The notes under the pieces were generated by a model that was not told the origin of the DNA, searched no databases, and was given only the letters and a program-made list of their open reading frames with translations. Position numbers and translations under genes: made by a program. Shown piece after piece: positions 1 through 5,621 of a DNA stretch of 9,790 bases. Location: assembly GCA_014730235.1 (NCBI GenBank), contig WJIO01000020.1, positions 1 through 9,790 of the forward strand. The letters are read 5' to 3'. Every line of letters starts with the position of its first letter. Position 1 is the stretch's first letter. This stretch comes from Candidatus Poribacteria bacterium. Lineage in GTDB: Bacteria > Poribacteria > DTPJ01 > WJIO01.

Positions 1-27
1 AAGAACCAAAGATTTTAGATTTTTCCT

Positions 28-58
28 TAGATTGGTTTCGCAGACTCAAACCAATCTA
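28..58. repeat. Perfect 11-bp inverted repeat, possible terminator
   Basis: The arms TAGATTGGTTT (28-38) and AAACCAATCTA (48-58) are perfectly complementary around a 9-nt loop. On the plus strand the stem is followed by an A/T-rich run with several T's (59-73), so it would best fit a terminator for rightward transcription entering from outside the window. On the minus strand, where nadK transcripts arrive, the stem is followed by AGGAAAAATC, which is not a U-tract. The stem holds only three G/C pairs. A terminator role is a weak inference; the repeat itself is read directly. Confidence 0.45.
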
Positions 59-67
59 TATATAATT

Positions 68-91
68 TTATTTATGATAAAACATAAATAA
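68..91. repeat. A/T-rich 9-bp inverted repeat downstream of nadK
   Basis: TTATTTATG (68-76) and CATAAATAA (83-91) form a perfect palindrome with a 6-nt spacer, 14 bp beyond the nadK stop codon. Each arm has a single G/C base, so a hairpin would be weak. It could help end or stabilise the nadK transcript, or be chance symmetry in an A/T-rich gap. Confidence 0.35.
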
Positions 92-104
92 TATCAAAAT
101 TTGC

Positions 105-968
105 TTAATCTTTACCTCCCCATTTAAGCTTTGTTCTAAGAACTTCATAATAGCTTCGTCTTTGGGATCTAATTAGTTTTATAGTCTTAACAGCTTTTTT
201 TATCTCTACCAATGCTCCTGGATAAAGTTCAAAAGCTTCCTGCCCATCTATAGTTAACATAACATCACCATGAACAGCTTTTACCAGGACAGAAATTTTT
301 GAATCAGCCGACACAATATGAGGCCTCAAACTCAAGGCGTGGGGGCAAATTGGGGTTAAAATAAAAGCATCCATATTAGGATGGACGATAGGTCCACCGG
401 CAGATAGTGAATAAGCTGTTGAGCCGCTGGGGGTTGCAATGATAAGCCCATCAGCCCTATACGTGGCCACATGTTCACCGTCTATATATGATTCCAGCAG
501 TATAATCTTGGAAAAAGGTTCTTTACTTATGACCGCATCATTAAGGGCTGTGCTGGTAAATTCTATTTCATTATCTGTTCCCACATTAGAGGTAAGCATC
601 ATGCGTTCATCAATCTGGTAGTCTCCGTTGATAACTTTTGTAAGGGATTGATAAAGCTCATCTATTGTCAATTCTGTAAGAAATCCTAGGCTTCCGATAT
701 TCACAGCCAGTATAGGTACTTTCTCAGCACCGGTTATTCGGGAAGCATTCAAAAGTGTACCGTCGCCGCCAAATACTATGATGCAATGAGATTTAGATGC
801 TAATTCCTCTCTATCTGTAACTGCAAAACCATTACATCCAGTTGTGTCAATACAATCCTGAGTTATCAGTGGTTGTATTCCTTTATTATGAAGCCAATCC
901 GACACCTCGGATACTGCCTTTGACGCTCCTTCTTTGGTGAGGTTTGCTATTATTCCAATAGATTTCAT
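105..968 (-). CDS. nadK: NAD kinase (ATP-NAD kinase)
   Basis: This cytoplasmic enzyme phosphorylates NAD at the 2'-hydroxyl of its adenosine ribose to make NADP. The 287 residues match the usual bacterial length of about 280-300. The family landmarks are all present and in order: GGDGT at 67-71, NIGSLGFLT at 90-98, ALND at 141-144, and the long block around RADG and TAYSLSAGG at 171-192. ICPHALSLRP follows at 207-216. The ATG shares one base with the stop codon of the upstream membrane-protein gene (TGATG). Only a weak, distant AAGG lies upstream, so translation is probably coupled. It is the last gene of the leftward operon seen here. In many bacteria nadK lies beside argR and recN, but nothing of them is visible before the window edge. 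Nothing looks degraded. Confidence 0.97.
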   Translation of the reverse strand: MKSIGIIANLTKEGASKAVSEVSDWLHNKGIQPLITQDCIDTTGCNGFAVTDREELASKSHCIIVFGGDGTLLNASRITGAEKVPILAVNIGSLGFLTELTIDELYQSLTKVINGDYQIDERMMLTSNVGTDNEIEFTSTALNDAVISKEPFSKIILLESYIDGEHVATYRADGLIIATPSGSTAYSLSAGGPIVHPNMDAFILTPICPHALSLRPHIVSADSKISVLVKAVHGDVMLTIDGQEAFELYPGALVEIKKAVKTIKLIRSQRRSYYEVLRTKLKWGGKD

Positions 969-1480
969 CAGCCAAAAAGCCTTATTACTGTTGCTGTTCC
1001 GTAAGTTGCCATACTTACAACCAGGCTTGCTGTAAGAACCCCCAGTATGATAGCCGGAAAAGAGTATTTAAACTTCACCCCAAATAAAAAAGCGGCAACA
1101 CAACCGGTCCATGCACCTGTAACAGGAAGAGGAATTGCCACAAAAAGTGTTAAGCCAAAGAATATACCATATTTTCTGATACCAGCTTCGGTCTTTCTTC
1201 TGGTTCTGGAAAAAAGCCATTCAAAAAATTGGTCAGTTGCCTTTAAATGCCTTCGCATCCAGTACGATACAGGTTCTAGCAACAGAAGTATAGGAACAAC
1301 AGGGATTAAATTACCCAATACTGCCATTATATAGGTTCTCCACCATTCAAGACCCAGCAATAAACCTACCGGTATACCGCCTCGAAGCTCGAATATGGGT
1401 AAAGTTGAAACAATCAAAACTACCAGTTCACCCGGTAAACCATTGGAACTCAACCAGTGAATAATACTTTCCCGCAACAT
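968..1480 (-). CDS. COG2426 / small multi-drug export family membrane protein
   Basis: This is a 170-residue integral membrane protein of the family named 'putative small multi-drug export protein' (PF06695, COG2426). The family's transport function is poorly supported. Hydrophobic stretches lie near residues 17-44, 48-72, 104-134 and 140-168, with a basic, polar stretch between at about 75-103. The two conserved motifs are FELRGGIP near 30-37 and IPLPVTGAWTG near 116-126. From memory, the fold has been compared with the DedA/VTT superfamily, whose members include undecaprenyl-phosphate flippases; I hold that loosely. An AGGAGG lies only 2 nt before the ATG but 5 nt before the TTG of codon 2, so initiation at codon 2 is possible. 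The gene overlaps nadK by one base and follows surE after a 97-nt gap. Family assignment is good; function is unknown. Confidence 0.85.
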   Translation of the reverse strand: MLRESIIHWLSSNGLPGELVVLIVSTLPIFELRGGIPVGLLLGLEWWRTYIMAVLGNLIPVVPILLLLEPVSYWMRRHLKATDQFFEWLFSRTRRKTEAGIRKYGIFFGLTLFVAIPLPVTGAWTGCVAAFLFGVKFKYSFPAIILGVLTASLVVSMATYGTATVIRLFG

Positions 1481-1497
1481 CGCCTCCTGTTATTTCG

Positions 1498-1518
1498 CGA
1501 TCAGTGAACAGTAATCAG
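1498..1518. repeat. Three 7-bp tandem units (NNNNCAG)
   Basis: CGATCAG, TGAACAG and TAATCAG follow one another directly, each 7 bp and ending in CAG, and a degenerate TTAGTG continues the pattern. They sit in the 97-bp gap between surE and the membrane-protein gene. Beside them is an imperfect hairpin (CCCCTTTT...AAAGAGGG, about 1528-1545) without a following T-run. Short arrays like this are often dispersed through intergenic regions of one genome. Dispersal cannot be tested from a single window. Confidence 0.4.
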
Positions 1519-1577
1519 TTAGTGTTGCCCCTTTTCTAAAGAGGGATTAAATTAAATCTATGAAATCCAATTTTTCA

Positions 1578-2342
1578 TTAATCATTTATCCAGTGAGATA
1601 ATTCATCTATAACAGAATAATCCGTCAGATCCAGCCGAAGGGGTGTCACAGATACTTTTCTCTGACGCAAGATATCCAGATCTGTCTCTGAGTGCTCGCT
1701 TTCCCGACGGAATTCACCACCTACCCAGTAATACTTTCTTCCTCTAGGATCAAGCCTGTGTTGTATTTCAATATCATATGTTACACTGCCATGTCGGCTG
1801 ATCTCTATACCTTCAATTTCTGGTAGTGGAACATTAGGTACATTAACATTAAGGTATGTACCAATGGGGAGTTTATACTTGAGAACATTACGGGCGATCT
1901 TCAATGCTATCTGGGCAGCGCTGCCATACCAGAACACATCTTCGTATGTATCATCAAACTGTTTGTTGGCAATGGAAACAGCCATTGATGGAATACCAAA
2001 CATAGTTCCCAGTATAGCCGCCCCTACTGTACCGGAATGATAAATGTCATACCCTAGGTTTTGCCCGTCATTAATACCTGACACCAAAAGATCAGGGGAA
2101 GAATCCAAAATATTATGAACCGCCAGAGTTACGCAATCGGCAGGCATGCCATCCACTGAATATGTTTTTTCCCCCACATTTCGGATTCTCAGGGGATGCT
2201 CAAGAGTTACGGATAAGCCCACAGCGCTACGTTGTCGATCCGGGGCCACAACATAAACGTCACCAATTTCCTTAAGTGTATCGGCTAGGGTTTTTAAACC
2301 TTCGGAATTTATACCATCATCGTTTGTAACAAGTATATTCAC
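1578..2342 (-). CDS. surE: 5'/3'-nucleotidase SurE
   Basis: SurE proteins are metal-dependent phosphatases that remove phosphate from nucleoside monophosphates (and in some species from short polyphosphate), with roles in nucleotide turnover and survival. At 254 residues the length is normal. The family signature is complete: NILVTNDDG at 2-10 with the metal-binding Asp pair 8-9, Ser39 in RQRSAVG, Asn91 in SGINDGQNLG, and YHSGTVGAA at 101-109. The start is GTG, with AGGAG 9 nt upstream, inside the end of the preceding gene. The GTG overlaps the glycosyltransferase stop as GTGA, so the two are translationally coupled. No missing residues are seen. The substrate range cannot be told from sequence. 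Confidence 0.96.
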   Translation of the reverse strand: MNILVTNDDGINSEGLKTLADTLKEIGDVYVVAPDRQRSAVGLSVTLEHPLRIRNVGEKTYSVDGMPADCVTLAVHNILDSSPDLLVSGINDGQNLGYDIYHSGTVGAAILGTMFGIPSMAVSIANKQFDDTYEDVFWYGSAAQIALKIARNVLKYKLPIGTYLNVNVPNVPLPEIEGIEISRHGSVTYDIEIQHRLDPRGRKYYWVGGEFRRESEHSETDLDILRQRKVSVTPLRLDLTDYSVIDELSHWIND

Positions 2343-3004
2343 CAGCGTAAACTCCTGAAAAAAAGCCTGAAAAATCTTAGTGTATCTCTTACCGGTTTTA
2401 TCTTGCTGACTTCATCCCCGTATATAGTTTTAATAGGCACTGAAATAATACGAAATCCCGCCTTTGAAGCCTTTATGAGTATCTCCGATTCCATCTCATA
2501 TCCCGTTGTTTCCAGGTTTACAGACCTCAATATATCGCTGTTTACAAGTCGAAAACCCGACTGGCTGTCCTCTATCTTCTGGTGAACCAAGAGCGAACCT
2601 ACAAAGGAAGTAAGTTTATTTGTGCATTTCCTTACAGCAGGCATGCCGGATATATCACCCATCCTTGATCCGATTATAACTCCAATTTTTGGGTTGTCCT
2701 CAAAGGCTTTCAGAAATCCCGGTAAATCCTCGGGATCATGCTGTCCATCGCTGTCCATTGTTATAACAGCGTCGTAATTATTTGTCAGTATATAATCAAA
2801 TCCAGTCTGTAAAGCTGCACCTTTGCCTTTATTGATTTCATGAACAATAACAGTCGCGCCGGCCTTACGGGCTATATCTGCTGTGTTATCCCCTGAACCA
2901 TCATCCACCACCAGAACTGAATCCAGTATCCTGCGAACACCCGAAACAACTCGCCCTATAGCTTTGGCCTCGTTATATGCCGGGATTAAAATGCAAACTT
3001 TCAT
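2339..3004 (-). CDS. Family 2 glycosyltransferase, polyprenol-phosphate sugar synthase type
   Basis: This is a 221-residue GT-A fold glycosyltransferase (GT2), close to the dolichol/polyprenol-phosphate mannose or glucose synthase group, which moves a sugar from a nucleotide donor to a lipid phosphate. Visible motifs are IPAYNEA near 7-13, VVDDGSGDNT at 32-41, NKGKGAA at 58-64, DSDGQHDPED at 84-93 (the metal-binding DxD), GSR at 112-114 and DSQSGFR at 146-152. The C-terminal stretch from YGDEVSKI to the end is basic and aromatic. There is no transmembrane tail, unlike the longer GtrB/ArnC-like enzymes, so it is probably cytosolic or peripheral at the membrane. The ATG lies 4 nt beyond the thiC stop and its end overlaps surE. 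The acceptor and sugar are not predictable. Confidence 0.9.
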   Translation of the reverse strand: MKVCILIPAYNEAKAIGRVVSGVRRILDSVLVVDDGSGDNTADIARKAGATVIVHEINKGKGAALQTGFDYILTNNYDAVITMDSDGQHDPEDLPGFLKAFEDNPKIGVIIGSRMGDISGMPAVRKCTNKLTSFVGSLLVHQKIEDSQSGFRLVNSDILRSVNLETTGYEMESEILIKASKAGFRIISVPIKTIYGDEVSKIKPVRDTLRFFRLFFRSLRW

Positions 3005-3008
3005 GATC

Positions 3009-4301
3009 CTACTTCAAAGGCTCAGAAAAATACTCCTTCAATCCCTTAACGGCACAGAACTTACCGCACATGGTACAGGCTTCCTCTTCATCCGGTGGAT
3101 TTGCATCTCGTCTTGATTTCACCAGATCAGGATCCATGGCAAGTTCCATCTGAGCATCCCAATCCAGTTCCTTCCTGGCCTTGCCCATCTTTTTATCCCA
3201 TTCTTGAGCAGTCTTTGATCCTTTGGCCAGGTCTGCCACATGAGCAGCAATTCTTGAGGCAATAACTCCCTGTCTGACGTCTTCCAACGTAGGCAAACAT
3301 AAATGCTCTGCAGGTGTAACGTAACAGAGGAAGTCCGCGCCGGCTTTTGCGGCTAATGCACCACCTATGGCCGATGTTATATGATCATAACCCGGGGCTA
3401 CGTCTGTGGTTATAGGCCCTAAAACATAGAACGGCGCGCCGTCACACAGCTTCTTTTCTAGCATTATGTTGGCTTCTATTTCGTTAAGCGGCACATGTCC
3501 CGGGCCTTCGATCATAGCCTGGACACCGTTTTCTTTTGCCCTTTTAGCCAGTTCACCCAATATTATTAGCTCCTGAATCTGAGATCTGTCGGTGGAATCA
3601 GCCAGACATCCGGGACGTAAACCATCACCTAAGCTCAGGGTAACATCATAATCCCTGGCTATGCGTAAAAGGCGGTCATATTGGGCATACAAGGGATTTT
3701 CCTCCTCATGACAGAGCATCCATTGGGCCAAAAATGATCCACCCCTGCTGACAATATCAGTAATTCTTTTCTGATTTCTCAGGCGTCTTATGGTCTCCAG
3801 GGTAACACCACAGTGAACAGTAATGAAATCCATGCCGTATTCCACATGCTTTTGTATGCTGTCAAACATATCATCGGCTGTCATTTCCACAACCTTTTTG
3901 CCTTTTTTAACAATTTCCACAGCAGCGCTGTAGATAGGCACACTTCCTACCGGCACAGGAGATTCTTCCAATATACGCTTTCTTATATCATCAAGATGGC
4001 CACCGGTGCTTAAATCCATTACTGCATCAGCACCGTGTTTGACGGCAACCTTCAATTTTTCCAGCTCATTTTGCAAATCCGGATTATCCGGAGATGTACC
4101 GAGATTTGCGTTTACTTTGGTTCGGAGGCCTTCGCCAATTCCGCAGAGCCTTAAACCGGGTCTGTCGTTATTATGGAGTATAACAATTTTCCCCTCCGCA
4201 ACTCCGGTCCTTATAAATTCAGAGGAAAGCCCTTCCTTTCGGGCTACTTCCTCCATTTCCATTGTTATCTTACCTATTTGAGCTGACTCTAACTGCGTCA
4301 T
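3009..4301 (-). CDS. thiC: Phosphomethylpyrimidine synthase ThiC
   Basis: ThiC is a cytosolic radical-SAM iron-sulfur enzyme that rearranges aminoimidazole ribotide to HMP-P, the pyrimidine precursor of thiamine. At 430 residues this is the short form, without the N-terminal extension of the roughly 600-residue proteobacterial enzyme. Recognisable blocks include TKVNANLGTS (61-70), MDLSTGG (95-101), SRGGS (185-189), SLGDGLRPG (223-231), EGPGHVP (265-271), and GPITTDVAPGYDH further on. The C-terminal cluster cysteines are Cys409, Cys412 and Cys416, spaced C-X2-C-X3-C, one residue shorter than the C-X2-C-X4-C of E. coli-type ThiC. The ATG shares a base with the thiE stop (TGATG). A strong GGAGGTGA about 6 nt upstream is formed by the last codons of thiE. 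The glycosyltransferase follows after 4 nt. Confidence 0.97.
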   Translation of the reverse strand: MTQLESAQIGKITMEMEEVARKEGLSSEFIRTGVAEGKIVILHNNDRPGLRLCGIGEGLRTKVNANLGTSPDNPDLQNELEKLKVAVKHGADAVMDLSTGGHLDDIRKRILEESPVPVGSVPIYSAAVEIVKKGKKVVEMTADDMFDSIQKHVEYGMDFITVHCGVTLETIRRLRNQKRITDIVSRGGSFLAQWMLCHEEENPLYAQYDRLLRIARDYDVTLSLGDGLRPGCLADSTDRSQIQELIILGELAKRAKENGVQAMIEGPGHVPLNEIEANIMLEKKLCDGAPFYVLGPITTDVAPGYDHITSAIGGALAAKAGADFLCYVTPAEHLCLPTLEDVRQGVIASRIAAHVADLAKGSKTAQEWDKKMGKARKELDWDAQMELAMDPDLVKSRRDANPPDEEEACTMCGKFCAVKGLKEYFSEPLK

Positions 4302-4951
4302 CAGCCCTCACCTCCAGTTCTTCTGGCAGCGAGAAATGTCTTTTTCAGTTCTTTTGCTGCCATCTTTACATTATCAGCAGCTACAACTGCTGAAACTACT
4401 GCTATACAATCAGCACCGGCTTTGGCTATCATAGATACGTTATCTTTTTTTATACCACCTATGGTTATTACCGGTATACTGACATTTTCCTTTATATTAC
4501 CTATAAAATCCAATCCCAAAGGAACAGCGTCGGGTTTTGTAGGAGTCGAAAATATCGCGCTTACCGCTATATAATCTGCTCCTTCGTTTTCTGCCTTTAA
4601 AGCCTGTTCCAGTGTCTGTATGGATATTCCTATAATTTTGTTATCACCCAGCAATCTTCTGGCATATTTAAGGGGAAGATCATCCTGACCCAAATGCACA
4701 CCGTCGGCATCTGCTGCCATAGCCAGATCGACACGATCGTTAATCAACAGAGGAACATTATTTTCACGTGTTATATTTCGTATTTTAATAGCTTCTTCCA
4801 GTCTTTCCTTTGCTGTCAGTTCCTTATCCCACAACTGAATAACATCTGCCCCACCTGCTATGGCTTCCTTCACAATAAAATCATTTTGCCTGCCTTTTGA
4901 AAGATTAAGAGCCGTAAGTACATATAGATAAATGTTAAAATCAAATTTCAT
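4301..4951 (-). CDS. thiE: Thiamine-phosphate synthase ThiE
   Basis: ThiE is a cytosolic TIM-barrel enzyme that joins HMP-PP to hydroxyethylthiazole phosphate to give thiamine phosphate and pyrophosphate. I choose the ATG at 4951, giving 216 residues, because the family alignment begins at about MKFDFNIYLYVLT and a GGGA lies 5 nt upstream. The frame stays open to a TTG at 4999, which would add 16 residues unlike the family. Key blocks, numbered from the ATG, are QLWDKEL (39-45), NDRVDLAMAADADGVHLGQDD (71-91), STPTKPD (135-141) and ITIGGIKKDN (163-172). The ADCIAVVSAVV stretch then binds phosphate near the end. The gene follows thiD2 after 63 nt (15 nt from the TTG) and overlaps thiC by one base. 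All core motifs are intact. Confidence 0.94.
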   Translation of the reverse strand: MKFDFNIYLYVLTALNLSKGRQNDFIVKEAIAGGADVIQLWDKELTAKERLEEAIKIRNITRENNVPLLINDRVDLAMAADADGVHLGQDDLPLKYARRLLGDNKIIGISIQTLEQALKAENEGADYIAVSAIFSTPTKPDAVPLGLDFIGNIKENVSIPVITIGGIKKDNVSMIAKAGADCIAVVSAVVAADNVKMAAKELKKTFLAARRTGGEG

Positions 4952-5014
4952 ATTATTCCCATATTCATCAATAAAAACAACAGTTATACAATATATCAAA
5001 TTCCCATTAGTTTT

Positions 5015-5443
5015 TCATTTGTTTTTATGATTCTGCAATTTTGGTATTACCATCTTTTCCAATTCATACATGCGGAATCTCAGAGATTTAAATTTTAAAC
5101 CAGATTCAGGGGAGTATAGCTTCGTCAATTCCTCCAATACCCTCATGGATTCCTGGGCCCTATGAATATTAGCTACAGCTATCTGTATTATATCAGAGCG
5201 ATTATTCTCTCCCGAGTTGTTAAGAAATGCCCCTACATCCGCGCTGCTTTTCCTTGATTTAAGAAATTCCCATTTATCCAAAGGCAATTCTGCTATAATT
5301 TCTGTTATCTCATGCCGCAGGTTTTTAAATTCAGAAGCTGACTCTTTATCATCCAGTACAAATCTTGCAATATCTTCAATTACCCGCAAACCTTCCCGGG
5401 CACGATTGGTATTTGCGTCTATTATTCTAATAATTCTATTCAT
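5015..5443 (-). CDS. thiD2: ThiD2-family HMP-phosphate kinase (stand-alone)
   Basis: This small helical protein matches the ThiD2 family (PF17792), often found fused to the N-terminus of ThiE and often misannotated as ThiE. ThiD2 is described as a kinase that converts HMP-P to HMP-PP but does not act on free HMP. From the ATG at 5443 it has 142 residues and opens with NRIIRIIDANTNRAREGLR, the usual family start. A GTG at 5458 would add five residues and has no Shine-Dalgarno, whereas GGTGAT lies 10 nt before the ATG. The sequence holds two similar halves: NRAREGLRVIEDIARF ... FKNLRHEITE and HRAQESMRVLEELTKL ... FKSLRFRMYE. First gene of the operon, followed by thiE and thiC, so it plausibly supplies the missing kinase step. 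Family call firm; activity inferred. Confidence 0.88.
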   Translation of the reverse strand: MNRIIRIIDANTNRAREGLRVIEDIARFVLDDKESASEFKNLRHEITEIIAELPLDKWEFLKSRKSSADVGAFLNNSGENNRSDIIQIAVANIHRAQESMRVLEELTKLYSPESGLKFKSLRFRMYELEKMVIPKLQNHKNK

Positions 5444-5487
5444 AATAGTTCTTATCACCGAAGTTAATATAATCTGTGTTTCTAAGC

Positions 5488-5517
5488 ATTATACTATCTG
5501 TAATCATTGATTGTCAA
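5488..5517 (-). promoter_or_regulatory. Consensus promoter of the thi operon
   Basis: Read on the minus strand, TTGACA (5517-5512) and TATAAT (5493-5488) are both perfect matches to the housekeeping consensus, with an 18-bp spacer. Transcription would begin near 5481. That leaves about 38 nt before the ThiD2 ATG, too short for a TPP riboswitch. Seen directly; promoter activity is inferred. Confidence 0.8.
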
Positions 5518-5539
5518 CTGGTTTTACAATACAGCAGTT
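5516..5539. promoter_or_regulatory. Small dyad between the divergent -35 boxes, possible operator
   Basis: AACTG (5516-5520) and CAGTT (5535-5539) are inverted around 14 bp, and the outer -35 boxes TGTCAA (5512-5517) and TTGACA (5541-5546) extend the symmetry imperfectly. A dimeric regulator bound here could touch both promoters. Part of the symmetry simply follows from two opposed TTGACA boxes, so this is a weak call. Confidence 0.25.
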
Positions 5540-5540
5540 A

Positions 5541-5569
5541 TTGACATTTATTCATAAATAATATATTAT
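5541..5569 (+). promoter_or_regulatory. Near-consensus promoter of the CHAT-STAND-TPR gene
   Basis: TTGACA (5541-5546) and TATTAT (5564-5569, one mismatch) are separated by the optimal 17 bp. Transcription would start near 5576, only a few bases before the GTG at 5580. This favours the downstream TTG at 5622 as the real start codon. Seen directly; activity is inferred. Confidence 0.75.
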
Positions 5570-5610
5570 AAAAACGTAAGTGGCTAAAGGATCAAATATC
5601 CGGATTATAT

Positions 5611-5614
5611 GGAG
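5611..5614 (+). promoter_or_regulatory. Ribosome binding site deciding the TTG start
   Basis: GGAG lies 7 nt before the in-frame TTG at 5622. The upstream GTG at 5580 has no Shine-Dalgarno and sits almost on the predicted transcription start. This site therefore argues for translation from 5622. Confidence 0.55.
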
Positions 5615-5621
5615 AATATCA

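Noticed and set aside
3-65. Short open plus-strand frame from the window edge (reads EPKILDF... to a TAA at 63-65)
   Set aside because: Only 20 residues, no start, no family match, and it runs through a perfect inverted repeat. It could be the tail of a rightward gene but cannot be supported.
1481-1577. Separate promoter for the membrane-protein and nadK genes
   Set aside because: TTGGAT and TAATTT-like elements occur, but with poor matches and spacing. Nothing approaches the quality of the promoter at 5488-5517.
4952-4999. TTG-initiated 16-residue extension of ThiE
   Set aside because: The extra residues do not resemble the family N-terminus, and the ATG at 4951 sits where ThiE proteins begin.
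5459-5579. TPP riboswitch upstream of the thi operon
   Set aside because: No conserved aptamer core was seen, and the promoter lies too close to the first gene to leave room.
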